Shown here: piece by piece, positions 42,357 through 51,774 of the stretch
Layout of the letters: each line of letters starts with the position of its first letter
Numbering within the stretch: the first letter of the stretch is position 1
Position numbers and translations under genes: made by a program
The notes under the pieces: model-generated
What the model was told of the DNA's origin: nothing
Seen by the model: the letters and a program-made list of their open reading frames with translations, nothing else
The model's database searches: none
DNA from: an uncultured Bryobacteraceae bacterium
GTDB taxonomy: Bacteria > Acidobacteriota > Terriglobia > Bryobacterales > Bryobacteraceae
Direction of reading: 5' to 3'
Length of the DNA: 64,000 nucleotides
Assembly: GCA_937924525.1 (NCBI GenBank)
Contig: CALDSU010000012.1
Location: 1-64,000, forward strand

Positions 42357-43460
42357 ATGACGCCGTTCGACTGGGAGGCGCGGACCCGCCTGGTCTTTGG
42401 ACCGGGCAGCCTCCAGCGCCTGGGCGAAGTCGCCCGCGGGCTGGGATTCTCCCGAACCCTGGTGGTGGCCGATCCCGGGGTGGCCGCGGCCGGTTACGCC
42501 GATCGCGCCGCCGCGATCCTGGAGCAGGCGAACATCGCGGCGTTCCGCTTTCACGATTTCGACGCCAACCCCGACACCGCGATGGTGGAGACCGGACGCC
42601 GCGTGGCCGAACGAGCGGGCGTGGATTCGCTGGCCGCCGTCGGCGGCGGCAGCAGCATGGACTGCGCCAAGGGCATCAACTTCCTGCTGACCAACGGCGG
42701 CGCGATGCGCGACTACTGGGGTTGGGACAAGGCGGCGCGCCCGCTGTTGCCCGCGATCGGCGTGCCGACCACGACGGGCACGGGGAGCGAAGCGCAGTCG
42801 TATGCGATTATCTCCGACGCCGAGACCCACGTGAAGATGGCCTGCGGCGCTCCTGCGGCGGCCTTCCGTGCGGCGATTCTCGATCCCGAGCTGGCTCTGA
42901 CGCAGCCGCGCGCCGTCCGCGCCATCACCGGCTATGACGCCATTTCGCACGCCGTCGAAACGTTTGTCACCACCCGCCGGACCGCCCTCTCAGAGTGTTT
43001 CTCGCGGGAAGCGTGGAGATTGCTCTCGGCGCATTACCTGCGGTCGCTCGCCGCGCCGGACGACCTCGAAGCGACGGCGGGCATGCAGTTGGGCGCGTAT
43101 TTCGCCGGCGTGGCCATTGAGAACTCGATGCTGGGGGCCACGCACGCCTGCGCCAATCCCCTGACCGCGAACTTCGGGACGACGCACGGCGTCGCTATCG
43201 CCGCCCTGCTCTCGCACGTCGTGCGGTGGAACGAACCGGTGGCCGGCGCGCGCTACCGGGAACTGGCGTCCAATCTGCCGCGGCTGCTTCAGGAGTTGGC
43301 GGAGGCGGCCGGTCTGCCGGTCTACGTGGGCTCGCTCGAGGTGCCCAGCGCCGTGCTGCCGGAACTGGCCGAGCAGGCGGCCGCGCAGTGGACAGGACGG
43401 TTCAATCCGCGGCCCTTCGACCAGCGGGGCGCGCTGGAGATCTACCGATGGGCGTACTGA
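42357..43460 (+). CDS. Iron-containing (group III) alcohol dehydrogenase
   Basis: This 367-residue cytosolic NAD(P)-dependent oxidoreductase has its coenzyme loop at GGGSSMD 96-102 and [10 protein letters not shown] 138-147. All four metal ligands of the family are present: D194 and H198 ([10 protein letters not shown]), H263 (ATHACANP) and H277 (TTHGVA). ATG at 42357 is 2 bp after the preceding stop; a longer frame starting inside that gene is a shadow. The substrate is unknown. It is encoded between two secreted propellers and ahead of a thiamine-diphosphate enzyme, so it may reduce or oxidise an aldehyde/alcohol in the same catabolic route. Confidence 0.9.
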   Translation: MTPFDWEARTRLVFGPGSLQRLGEVARGLGFSRTLVVADPGVAAAGYADRAAAILEQANIAAFRFHDFDANPDTAMVETGRRVAERAGVDSLAAVGGGSSMDCAKGINFLLTNGGAMRDYWGWDKAARPLLPAIGVPTTTGTGSEAQSYAIISDAETHVKMACGAPAAAFRAAILDPELALTQPRAVRAITGYDAISHAVETFVTTRRTALSECFSREAWRLLSAHYLRSLAAPDDLEATAGMQLGAYFAGVAIENSMLGATHACANPLTANFGTTHGVAIAALLSHVVRWNEPVAGARYRELASNLPRLLQELAEAAGLPVYVGSLEVPSAVLPELAEQAAAQWTGRFNPRPFDQRGALEIYRWAY

Positions 43461-44572
43461 GGCCAATCGCCCGGCGGGAGTGGCTGCGCTGGGCGGCGGC
43501 GCTGGCGGCGCCCTTGCCGCTGCGCGCCGAAGACGCCTGGCCGCAGTTCCGGGGCAACCCGCAATTGACGGGCGTCGCCACCGGGACGCTGCCGGCCGAG
43601 CCGAGGCTGCGGTGGACCTTCGAGGCCGGCGAAGCGGTGGAGTCGTCCGCGGCGATCGCCGGCGGCGTGGTGTATGTCGGCTGCCAGAGTGGCCACCTGT
43701 TCGCGCTGGACCTGGCTACCGGCAAGGAGCGCTGGCGTTACAAGGCCGCAGATCTGGAAGGCATCGGCGAGTCCTCACCCGCGGTGGTGGAGAATCGAGT
43801 GTACATCGGCGACCTAGCGGGCGTCTTCCACGCCGTCGACGCGGCCTCCGGCAAAGCGCTTTGGACTTTCAAGACCTCGAATGAGATCAAGTCTTCGCCC
43901 GCCCCGGCGGGCGACCGCGTGTTGATCGGCTCCTACGACGGGACGCTCTACGCCTTGCAGGCGGCCACCGGCGCTTTGCTTTGGAAGGTCCGGACCGACA
44001 ATTACATTCACGGGACCCCCGCGGTCGCCGGCGGCCTGGCGTTCATCTCCGGCTGCGACGAAGTGTTCCGCGCCCTTCGCGTCAGCGACGGCAAGGAAAT
44101 GTACCAGTTTCCGTCCGGCGGTTATACGGGCGCTTCGCCGGCCCTGGTGGACGGCGTGGCGTACTACGGCACCTTCGGCAACGAAGTGGTGGCGGCGAGC
44201 TTGCAGTCCAGGCGTCTGCTGTGGCGGTTCGAGCACCCCCAGCGGAAGTTTCCTTTTTACTCCTCGGCGGCGGTGAAGGGTGACCGGTTGGTGCTGGGCG
44301 GGCGCGACAAGCACGTCTACGCGCTGACCCGGGCAGCCGGCCAGCCGCTGTGGCAATTCGCCACCCGCGCCCGCGTGGACTCCTCGCCCGTCATCTGCGG
44401 GGACCGGGTCTACATCGGTTCGAACGACGGGCGGCTGTACGGCCTTGACCTGGCCTCCGGCGCCAAGGTGTGGGAGTTCGAGGCCGGCGCCGGGATCTCC
44501 GCTTCGCCCGCGTTGGCGGGCGGCCGCCTTGTGGTTGGAACGCAGGATGGGCGCATCTACTGCTTTGGCTAG
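43448..44572 (+). CDS. Exported PQQ/BamB-like propeller with Tat-like leader
   Basis: This 374-residue protein has a leader with RR ([22 protein letters not shown]), then a seven- or eight-bladed propeller. Very regular blades ([56 protein letters not shown]) are each preceded by VYIGS-type strands. It is shorter and more regular than the two propellers upstream. The start at 43448 overlaps the Fe-ADH stop by 13 bp. It is probably periplasmic and probably co-expressed with the dehydrogenase. No cofactor-ligand assignment is possible by eye. Confidence 0.8.
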   Translation: MGVLRPIARREWLRWAAALAAPLPLRAEDAWPQFRGNPQLTGVATGTLPAEPRLRWTFEAGEAVESSAAIAGGVVYVGCQSGHLFALDLATGKERWRYKAADLEGIGESSPAVVENRVYIGDLAGVFHAVDAASGKALWTFKTSNEIKSSPAPAGDRVLIGSYDGTLYALQAATGALLWKVRTDNYIHGTPAVAGGLAFISGCDEVFRALRVSDGKEMYQFPSGGYTGASPALVDGVAYYGTFGNEVVAASLQSRRLLWRFEHPQRKFPFYSSAAVKGDRLVLGGRDKHVYALTRAAGQPLWQFATRARVDSSPVICGDRVYIGSNDGRLYGLDLASGAKVWEFEAGAGISASPALAGGRLVVGTQDGRIYCFG

Positions 44573-44586
44573 CGCGCCGGCTCCCG

Positions 44587-44592
44587 TATAAT
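44587..44592 (+). promoter_or_regulatory. Consensus -10 box 9 nt before the TPP-enzyme start
   Basis: This is a perfect TATAAT, with TTGGCT 16 nt upstream (44565-44570) as -35. It ends 9 nt before the ATG at 44602, leaving a predicted leader of 0-3 nt. There is room for GAGCGG but it would lie upstream of the transcription start. Confidence 0.6.
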
Positions 44593-44601
44593 GCGAGCGG
44601 A

Positions 44602-46131
44602 ATGACTAGCGTCGAATGGTTTGCCGCCACGCTGCGCCGCCGGGGCGTGGACTGGATCGCCACCCTCTGCGGGCATGGCCTCGATCCGTTGTTTCACGCG
44701 GCTCGCCAGGCCGGGATTCGTTTGGTGGATGTCCGCAACGAGCAGACCGCGGGCTACATCGCCAACTACTATGGTTGCCTGGCGCGCCGCCCGGGTGTGT
44801 GCGCCTCCTCGAGCGGCGTTGCGCAAATCAATGGGCTGACCGGCGTCGCCAACGCCTGGTTTGACTCCGCGCCGATGCTGCTGATCAGCGGGTCGGCGGC
44901 GCTGCGCACCGAAGGCCTTGGCCATTTTCAGGACCTGGATCAGGTGGCGCTGGCGCAACCGGTGACCCGCTACGCGCGCCTGATCGCACATCCCGAGCGC
45001 GCGGCGCAGATGCTGGAGGAAGCGCTGGACGCCGCCGAGGGCGAGCCCCCCGGTCCCGCCTATCTCACTTATCCGATGGATGTCCAGCGCGCCGTAGTGT
45101 CCCCCGAGCGGATGGTGCGTCCGGCGCCTCCCGCGCGGGTGACGCCCGCCGGAGACGTCGAGGCGGCGGCGCGCGCGCTGGCGCAAGCCCGCCGGCCCTA
45201 TGTGGTCGCCGGCTCCGGGATTTATTACGCGGGCGAGGGCGCGGCGCTCATCGCAACTTGCGAGCGCTTGCGGATTCCGTTTGCGATTCCCATCTGGGAC
45301 CGCGGCTTCCTTAATGCTCCTTCGCCGGCGTTCGTGGGAATCCAGGGAGCGCTCAGCGGCGGGCCGCGCATCCTCGACGACGCCGACTGTATCGTGATGG
45401 CCGGGGCCCTGGCCGACTACCGGGTCGGACACCTGCAAACCGAAGCCGCCGTCGTCCGTCTGACGCGCGGCTGGGCGGAATTGAGCCGCGCCCTGCAACC
45501 CGTTCCGGCGCACGCCGCATGGCTGGCCGAAGCGCGTGGGCGCCGCGAGGAGTTCCGCCAGGCTGTCGAGCGTAACGCCCGGCAGCAGGCGGCCGCGGGT
45601 ACGCACGTCGTGCACATTCTGGACGCACTTGGCAGGATGCTGACGCCGCAAACGCATCTGCTGATCGATGGCGGCAGCGTCGGCCAGTGGACGCACCACC
45701 TGATGACGGACCGCTACCCGTCCCGTTGGCTCACGTGCGGCCGCAGCGGGGTGGTGGGCTGGGGATTGGGCGGCGCGATGGCCGCCCGCCTGGCCGATCC
45801 CGCCGCTCCGGTGATCCTGCTCTCCGGCGACGGCGCGTTCACCTTCACCGTGGCCGAACTCGAGTGCGCCGTCCGACAGAACCTGCCGTTCGTCGCCATC
45901 GTGGCGGACGACCTGGGCTGGGGCATCACGCGCGCGGGGCACCTCCGCCAGTTTGGCGAGCCGATCGCCAGTTCCTTGGGCCCGGTCGACTTTGTCCGGC
46001 TGGCGGAATCGCTGGGCGCGAAGGGCGTGCGCGCCGCCGAACCGGCCGCCATCGAACCCGCCGTGCGGGACGCGCTTGCTTCCGGCCAGGTCGCCGTAGT
46101 TCATGTGCCGGTGACGGGCGGGAACCCGTAG
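44602..46131 (+). CDS. Acetolactate synthase-like thiamine-diphosphate enzyme
   Basis: The 509-residue protein has three domains in the order of acetohydroxyacid-synthase relatives. The Pyr domain has the catalytic Glu in VRNEQTAGY near 43-51. The central domain covers about 190-320, and the PP domain has GDG in LSGDGAFTF near 410. At the second Mg/ThDP ligand, the usual Asn of the GDG-X24-N motif is Asp (VADDLGWG). Candidate activities are 2-oxoacid decarboxylase or carboligase; true IlvB is unlikely because no IlvN or ilvC adjoins. It has its own promoter 30 bp after the propeller gene. The start was chosen by the promoter and by the conserved N-terminus. Confidence 0.82.
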   Translation: MTSVEWFAATLRRRGVDWIATLCGHGLDPLFHAARQAGIRLVDVRNEQTAGYIANYYGCLARRPGVCASSSGVAQINGLTGVANAWFDSAPMLLISGSAALRTEGLGHFQDLDQVALAQPVTRYARLIAHPERAAQMLEEALDAAEGEPPGPAYLTYPMDVQRAVVSPERMVRPAPPARVTPAGDVEAAARALAQARRPYVVAGSGIYYAGEGAALIATCERLRIPFAIPIWDRGFLNAPSPAFVGIQGALSGGPRILDDADCIVMAGALADYRVGHLQTEAAVVRLTRGWAELSRALQPVPAHAAWLAEARGRREEFRQAVERNARQQAAAGTHVVHILDALGRMLTPQTHLLIDGGSVGQWTHHLMTDRYPSRWLTCGRSGVVGWGLGGAMAARLADPAAPVILLSGDGAFTFTVAELECAVRQNLPFVAIVADDLGWGITRAGHLRQFGEPIASSLGPVDFVRLAESLGAKGVRAAEPAAIEPAVRDALASGQVAVVHVPVTGGNP

Positions 46132-46146
46132 CCCGGCGGGAACCTG

Positions 46147-47076
46147 TCAGGCGTCGGCTTCCATTTCCCGCGTGACCGCCAGCCGGGAACACTCCACCGC
46201 GTTGGCGACGGCCTCGGCGGTGTTGCCCATCAGCAGGGCGGACATTCCGCGGCGTCCGGCCGAGCCCATCACCAGCAGGTCGATCTTCTCGGTCTTGCAG
46301 AAGAGCGGAATCACCACTAGCGGATCGCCCCGTTCGAGGTGGACGCAGCGGGCGGGCAGGCTCGCATCGCAGCGGTCGAGCAACGCCTGGAGTTCGGCGG
46401 CGTGCCGCCGCCGGGTCTCTTCGAAGTAGTTCCGGGTCTGCTCGTCCTCCCCCTGGCAGAAAGCCGAGTGCGCGAACAGGCTCTCGCCGAAAGCGCGCCA
46501 GGCGTGCAGAATGTGCAATTCGCCCGCGAATGCGCCGCACAGCACCTCTGCCACGTGCAGGATGCCGGCGTTCAGTTCGGCGCTGGCGGGGTTGCCGGGC
46601 TGGGTGGCGACGGCGGCGAGAATCCGCATGCGCCTGCGCGAGCGCCGCGGACGCACAATCCATACGGGACAAGGGCAGTTGCGCAGCAGGTGCATGGCGG
46701 TCTGGCCCGCGCGCGACCCGGCCTCCGCGCGTTCCGCTGGCACCACCACCAGGCCATGGCCTCGCTCCCGCGCGTCACGGACCAGTTCGGTCTCCAGTGC
46801 GCCCTGGAATATCTCCTCTTCCACTTCCAGGCCCTTTGCTCGCCACCGGCGCGCCCAGGACTGAAGCTGTCTCCGTATTTTCTCGCGCGCGAGGGCGGCC
46901 AGCGCCGCCCAGTTGGGGATCGCCATCCGGCGGTAAGCCGGCGGCTCCGGCAGGGCGTGTACAATCTTCAGCCGGGCTCCGATCGCGCCCGCCAACTGGC
47001 CTGCCTGCTTCGCGGCGTCTGAGTTCGAGTCCGCCCCAAACGCCGCCAGCACGCTCTGTATCTTGGTTGCCGGCAC
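46147..47076 (-). CDS. Tandem universal stress protein
   Basis: The protein has 309 residues with two UspA domains (about 1-145 and 150-300). The second ends with GSAGRRGMSALLMGNTAEAV, the G-x2-G-x9-G-(S/T) nucleotide-binding motif; in the first the corresponding loop is altered (PAERAEAGSRAGQTA), so it may not bind ATP. GTG at 47076 is preceded by AAAGGAGGG at 7-nt spacing and is preferred to an ATG 12 codons upstream. It is 28 bp downstream of the P-type ATPase gene and probably co-transcribed. Confidence 0.87.
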   Translation of the reverse strand: MPATKIQSVLAAFGADSNSDAAKQAGQLAGAIGARLKIVHALPEPPAYRRMAIPNWAALAALAREKIRRQLQSWARRWRAKGLEVEEEIFQGALETELVRDARERGHGLVVVPAERAEAGSRAGQTAMHLLRNCPCPVWIVRPRRSRRRMRILAAVATQPGNPASAELNAGILHVAEVLCGAFAGELHILHAWRAFGESLFAHSAFCQGEDEQTRNYFEETRRRHAAELQALLDRCDASLPARCVHLERGDPLVVIPLFCKTEKIDLLVMGSAGRRGMSALLMGNTAEAVANAVECSRLAVTREMEADA

Positions 47077-47104
47077 GGCATCCCTCCTTTCCGCGAGCGG
47101 CCGC

Positions 47105-49822
47105 TCAGCCATTCGCCGCCGCCCGGCGCCGCAGCCATTTCTCCAACCCGATCACGGCCCAGATCACCGAGGACGCGCCGAGAATCAGGAGCCACTCGCC
47201 GCCGCTGATCGGCGCGCTGTGGAAGGCCTTGTTCATAAAAGGCACGTAGGTAAAGATCAACTGGAGGACGGTCATCACGCCGACCCCGACAATCAGCCAG
47301 GGGTTCGAAAACACGCCGAGGGCGAACATCGACTGCGTGAGCGAGCGGCAGTTGAACAGGTAGAACATCTCGCCGAAGACGAACACATTGACGGCCATCG
47401 TCCGCGCCACGGCCATGGAGTCGCCCGTGAACAGCGACCACTTGAAGAAGCCGAAAGCCGCCGCCAGCAGCATCACGGACACCAGAACGATCCGGATCTG
47501 GAGGGTGCGGGTCAGGATCGGCACAGCGGGGTCCCGCGGCGGCCGCGTCATGAGCCCGGGCTCCTTGGGCTCCAGCGCCAGCATCAGCCCGAGGCAGACC
47601 GCCGTAGTCATGTTGATCCACAGCAATTGCACCGGCAGGATGGGCAGCGTGGCGCCCACCAGCACCGCCGCCAGGATCACCAATCCTTCGCCGACGTTCG
47701 TCGGCAGCGTCCAGGCGATGAACTTGACCAGGTTGTCAAACACGCTCCGGCCTTCTTCCACCGCCGCTTCGATGGACGCAAAGTTATCGTCGGTCAGGAC
47801 GATGTCGGCGGCCTCTTTGGCCACTTCGGTGCCGGCGATGCCCATGGCGACGCCGATGTCGGCCCGGCGCAGCGCGGGTGCGTCGTTGACGCCGTCGCCG
47901 GTCATCGCCACCACGTGACCGCGCGCCTGGAGCGCCGTCACCAGGCGAAGCTTCTGCTCGGGGCTGACGCGGGCGAACACGGACGTCCGGTCCGCGGCCT
48001 CCGATAGCTCGGCGTCGCTCAGCGAAGTCAACTCCACACCCGTCAGGGCCGGCGCGCCGCCGCCGTTGAGTCCCAACTGCGCGGCGATGGCGGTGGCGGT
48101 GCCCGCGTGATCGCCCGTGATCATTTTGACCCGGATGCCGGCGCGCTGGCAGGCGCCCACCGCCGTAATCGCCTCCGGGCGGGGCGGGTCGATCATCCCT
48201 TGTAGGCCAAGGAACGTGAGGCCGGTGGAAACGTCTTCGTGCTCGATGGTCGTCTTCCCTTCGGCGAGCCGCGCGCGCGCCAGCAGCAGTACGCGCAATC
48301 CCTCACCGGTCATCGCCTCCATCTGGCGGAGTACGGCTTCCCGGTCTACGGGGCGCAACTCGCCGTCGGCCTCCAGCGCGGTCTCGCAGCGCGGCAGCAG
48401 CGTTTCGGCCGCCCCTTTCAAATACCCCACCGGCTCTGCGCCGTCCGGGCTCGAGTGCAGCGTGGCCATGTACTGGTGTTCGGATTCGAAGGGAATCGCG
48501 TCGAGCCGGGGCGCGGCTTGCTGCTCGGCCTCGGTCAGGCCGTACTTCAAGGCCGACGACACCAGCGCGCCCTCCGTCGGATCGCCCTCCACTCGCCACA
48601 CCCCGTCCTTCTGCAGCAGCGCCGCGTCGTTGCACAGCAAGCCTGCGCGGAAGCATTCGCGCAGGGCGGCGTTTTCCTGGGGCGGCGTCCCGCTGACCGC
48701 TTCCACCTCCCCCACCGGCGCGTATCCCGTTCCGGAGAGGCGGTAGACGCCGCCGCCCGCGTAGGCGGCGTGCACCGTCATCTCGTTCTGCGTGAGAGTG
48801 CCGGTCTTATCCGAGCAGATGACGGTGGTGCTGCCCAGGGTTTCCACCGCGGGCAGTTTCCGGATGATCGCGTGGCGGCGCGCCATGCGCGCTACGCCGA
48901 TGGCCAGCGTGATCGTCAAGGCGGCCGGCAACCCTTCCGGAATCGCCCCCACGGCCAGCGCCACGGACGCCATGAACATGTCCAGCCAGGATTCGCCCCG
49001 GATCGTCCCCACCAGGAACGTGAAGGCGGCCAGCGCCAGAATCACCCACAGCAACACGTGCGAAAACTGGGTGATCTTGCGAGTCAGCGGCGTCGCCAAG
49101 GCCTCCGTCGTTTTGATCAGTTCGGAAATGCGGCCGATCTCCGTGCGGTCGCCGGTGGCGACCACCACGCCGCGCCCGGCGCCGTAGGTGACCAGCGCCG
49201 ACGAGTACGCCATATTGAACCGGTCGCCCAAGCTCGCCGCGGTGGTCAGCGGCGCCACGTTCTTCGACACCGGCACGGACTCGCCGGTCATGGCCGACTC
49301 GTCCACTTGCAGGCCACGCACGCTGATCAGGCGCAGGTCCGCCGGAACCTTGTCGCCGGCCTGTAGCAGCACAATGTCGCCAGGAACCAGTTCTTTGGCG
49401 TCGACGTGGCGTTTTTTGCCGCCGCGGACGAGCGTCGCGTCCGTGGTCATGGAGCGGGCCAAGGCCTCGATGGCGCGCAGCGCCTTCGATTCCTGGAAAA
49501 AGCCGACGACGGCGTTCACCAGCACCACGCCAAAGATCACGCCGCTGTCCACCCATTCCTCCAGCAGGGCCGTAATCAACGCGGCCGCCAGCAGAATGTA
49601 AACCAAGGGCTGATGGAACTGCATCAGGAAGCGTACGAACGGACCGCGCGTCGAGGGCGGGGTCAACAAATTCGGCCCGATCTTTTCATAGCGGGCGGCG
49701 GCCTCGGCGTCGGTCAGGCCGGTCTCGGCATGCGTGCCGAGGGCCTCCACCGCCTCTTCCACGGTCATTTCAAACCAGGGGCGATTCTGTACTTGGGTTT
49801 CTTCGGTCTTCGTCTGTGACAT
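47105..49822 (-). CDS. P2-type cation-transporting ATPase (Ca2+/H+-ATPase-like)
   Basis: This 905-residue inner-membrane pump has an N-terminal cation-ATPase domain (about 15-75). The actuator motif is TGES near 180, membrane helix 4 has PEGLPAA, the phosphorylation site is DKTGTLT near 345, and the hinge is TGDGVNDAPAL. The C-terminal ATPase domain contains NMTTAVCLGLMLALEPKEPGLM. PEGLP places it with calcium/manganese or related P2 pumps rather than heavy-metal P1B pumps (no CPC, no HMA domain). ATG at 49822 follows GGAG closely. Ion specificity cannot be settled; the adjoining Usp gene suggests a stress role. Confidence 0.9.
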   Translation of the reverse strand: MSQTKTEETQVQNRPWFEMTVEEAVEALGTHAETGLTDAEAAARYEKIGPNLLTPPSTRGPFVRFLMQFHQPLVYILLAAALITALLEEWVDSGVIFGVVLVNAVVGFFQESKALRAIEALARSMTTDATLVRGGKKRHVDAKELVPGDIVLLQAGDKVPADLRLISVRGLQVDESAMTGESVPVSKNVAPLTTAASLGDRFNMAYSSALVTYGAGRGVVVATGDRTEIGRISELIKTTEALATPLTRKITQFSHVLLWVILALAAFTFLVGTIRGESWLDMFMASVALAVGAIPEGLPAALTITLAIGVARMARRHAIIRKLPAVETLGSTTVICSDKTGTLTQNEMTVHAAYAGGGVYRLSGTGYAPVGEVEAVSGTPPQENAALRECFRAGLLCNDAALLQKDGVWRVEGDPTEGALVSSALKYGLTEAEQQAAPRLDAIPFESEHQYMATLHSSPDGAEPVGYLKGAAETLLPRCETALEADGELRPVDREAVLRQMEAMTGEGLRVLLLARARLAEGKTTIEHEDVSTGLTFLGLQGMIDPPRPEAITAVGACQRAGIRVKMITGDHAGTATAIAAQLGLNGGGAPALTGVELTSLSDAELSEAADRTSVFARVSPEQKLRLVTALQARGHVVAMTGDGVNDAPALRRADIGVAMGIAGTEVAKEAADIVLTDDNFASIEAAVEEGRSVFDNLVKFIAWTLPTNVGEGLVILAAVLVGATLPILPVQLLWINMTTAVCLGLMLALEPKEPGLMTRPPRDPAVPILTRTLQIRIVLVSVMLLAAAFGFFKWSLFTGDSMAVARTMAVNVFVFGEMFYLFNCRSLTQSMFALGVFSNPWLIVGVGVMTVLQLIFTYVPFMNKAFHSAPISGGEWLLILGASSVIWAVIGLEKWLRRRAAANG

Positions 49823-50261
49823 CTCCAAAGCCTCTCGGGATTGATCCGTTGCGTCGCCACCTATTAGAACAAGACCGGCGGGACGGTGACGAACCTCGCC
49901 GGGCGGAGGGCCGTCCGATGAAGGACGAAGCAAGACTGGCGCAGCGCGGGCAGTCGTGGGCCAGGAACTCGCGCTTGCGCCGGGCCACCTTCAGGACGCG
50001 AACAGAGGACTCGGCATCTGTCCCCGGGGCAGGAGGATGCCACGCGACTGGCGAATCAGCTTTCTACCATGGCTGCTGTGCGGCAAGCGCGGTTCCCCGT
50101 TTTTGACGGACGCGCGCGGGACGAATACGCGCAGGTCCTGTCGGAACTTGGTCCCTCGCTGCCGGGACCAAGATTCAGCTTCATTCATCTTGGACGCCAG
50201 TTGGTGGCGGCGGGTTCCAGAAACCGGTTGTGCCCCGTCGAACGTATGGACTGTGTGCTGT
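49823..50261. other. 439-bp gap with no supported gene
   Basis: This is the longest non-coding stretch in the window, lying upstream of the ATPase and downstream of cobU, both on the minus strand. Open frames here have no recognisable protein features and mostly extend into cobU on the opposite strand. Both the ATPase promoter and the cob operon terminator should lie here; I could not place either with confidence. No riboswitch or tRNA is recognised. Confidence 0.5.
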
Positions 50262-50771
50262 TTATCGTACCCGCAAGGGGATGCCGAAGATCATCCAGTG
50301 TACGGCCAAGGCCCGTGTCGCGGCCTGTTGATTCAACCTGCCGGCGGCATCGCGAAAGGTTCGCGCCAGCGGATTGTCGGGTACGATGCCGCACCCGACT
50401 TCATTGGTCACCAGCATCACGGCCGCCGGACTCGAGGCGGCCGCCGCAACCAGCCGCTCGCCCTCGGCCGCCCAGTCATAGCCTCCGGCAAGCAGGAGAT
50501 TGCTGAGCCAAACAGTGAGGCAGTCGACCACGATCGCATCGAACGCCGCTGCGCGCGCGGTCAGCAGCGCGGCGACGGCGATGGGTTCCTCAAACGTCGT
50601 GAACTCCGCGCCGCGCTCAACCCGGTGGCGGGCGATGCGGGCGCGCATCTCCTCGTCGAAGGCCTGCGCCGTGGCGACAAAGGCGCGTCGGGGACCTGCC
50701 TCGCGAGCCAGTTTTAGCGCGTAGCTGCTCTTGCCGCTGCGGCTGCCGCCGCCGATGAGAATCAGGGGCAT
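50262..50771 (-). CDS. cobU: Adenosylcobinamide kinase/guanylyltransferase
   Basis: This 169-residue cytosolic enzyme phosphorylates adenosylcobinamide and attaches GMP, preparing it for lower-ligand addition. P-loop GGGSRSGKS (8-16), VVDCLTVWLSNLL near 82-94 and VTNEVGCGIVPDNPLARTFRD near 120-140 are family landmarks. It is the last gene of the cobalamin operon, starting 4 bp after the btuC stop. The longer frame upstream is inside btuC. Confidence 0.93.
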   Translation of the reverse strand: MPLILIGGGSRSGKSSYALKLAREAGPRRAFVATAQAFDEEMRARIARHRVERGAEFTTFEEPIAVAALLTARAAAFDAIVVDCLTVWLSNLLLAGGYDWAAEGERLVAAAASSPAAVMLVTNEVGCGIVPDNPLARTFRDAAGRLNQQAATRALAVHWMIFGIPLRVR

Positions 50772-50775
50772 CGGG

Positions 50776-51774
50776 TCATAACCATAAGCTGCGGCGGCGT
50801 GTCCGCAGCAGCCAGATAAAGAAAGGTCCCCCGCACATGGCCGTGATGACGCCCACGGGCACTTCGGCGGGAGCCAGGACGGTGCGCGCGAGCGCATCGC
50901 AGACCGCCAGGAAGGCGGCGCCTACCAGAAAAGAGCACGGCATCAGGACGCGGTGATCGGCGCCGACGCGCAGACGCAGCGCGTGCGGCACGATCAACCC
51001 GACAAAACCGATCGGTCCGGTCAGGGCGGTGACCGCTCCGGTAAGAACTGATCCCGCCAGGTAGCCTGTCAGCAAGAGGCGGCGCGGCGACAACCCCCGT
51101 GCCGACGCCCAGTCCTCGCCCACGGCCAGCAGGTTCCAGTCGCGCGCATGCCGCAGCACAAGCGCGGCCGCCGCCAGGGTGATGACGCTCAACCAGGCCA
51201 GCGCCGGGTATTCCACCGCGTCTACGCCCCCCATCAGCCAGCGGCTGATCGAAAACGACTGCGTGAAGCCGGCCAGGTTGTGCAGAAACAGAATCAACGC
51301 CAGACACATGCTGTTGATGGTGACTCCCGCGAGCAGCAGCGTAAACGAGGACATCCGGTTGCCCTCCGTGGCGATGAGCAGAACAATGACCAGCGCCCCC
51401 GCCGCGCCCGCGAAGGCGGCCACCCAGACCGCCGGCAGGTAGAACGCCTGCGTCCAGCCCAGGCAGATGGCGGCGACCGCCCCCAACGCGGCGCCGCTCG
51501 ACACGCCCAGTGTGTACGGGGTCGCCAGCGCATCGCGCAACAGCGCTTGAAAGAGCGCCCCCGCCAGCGACAGGCAGCCGCCGGCCAGCATCGCCAGCAG
51601 CACTCTGGGCAGGCGCAACTCCCATAAGATCTGGCGCTCCATAGACGAGGCCAGCGTCACGCGGCTCCAATCCAGCGCGGTCGGTCCGGCCAGCGGGGTC
51701 AGGATCAGCGCCGCCAGCGCCGACCAGGCGACCGCCTGGAACAGCCGTTGCGGAGAGGCTGGATCAATTCCCAT
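50776..51774 (-). CDS. btuC: Vitamin B12 ABC transporter permease
   Basis: This 332-residue FecCD/BtuC-type permease has about nine or ten membrane helices. Conserved are the ELRLPRVLLAMLAGGCLSLAG segment near 53-73, the DALATPYTLGVSSGA segment near 82-96, and GPIGFVGLIVPH near 245-256, which includes the L-loop that couples to the ATPase. It overlaps btuD by 11 bp. The substrate assignment rests on the riboswitch and on neighbouring cob genes; FecCD permeases alone cannot be told apart from siderophore transporters. Confidence 0.9.
   Translation of the reverse strand: MGIDPASPQRLFQAVAWSALAALILTPLAGPTALDWSRVTLASSMERQILWELRLPRVLLAMLAGGCLSLAGALFQALLRDALATPYTLGVSSGAALGAVAAICLGWTQAFYLPAVWVAAFAGAAGALVIVLLIATEGNRMSSFTLLLAGVTINSMCLALILFLHNLAGFTQSFSISRWLMGGVDAVEYPALAWLSVITLAAAALVLRHARDWNLLAVGEDWASARGLSPRRLLLTGYLAGSVLTGAVTALTGPIGFVGLIVPHALRLRVGADHRVLMPCSFLVGAAFLAVCDALARTVLAPAEVPVGVITAMCGGPFFIWLLRTRRRSLWL

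Noticed and set aside
49823-50261. Plus-strand open frames between the ATPase and cobU as genes
   Set aside because: They mostly continue antisense through cobU, lack Shine-Dalgarno and recognisable features, and have codon patterns of a shadow frame.
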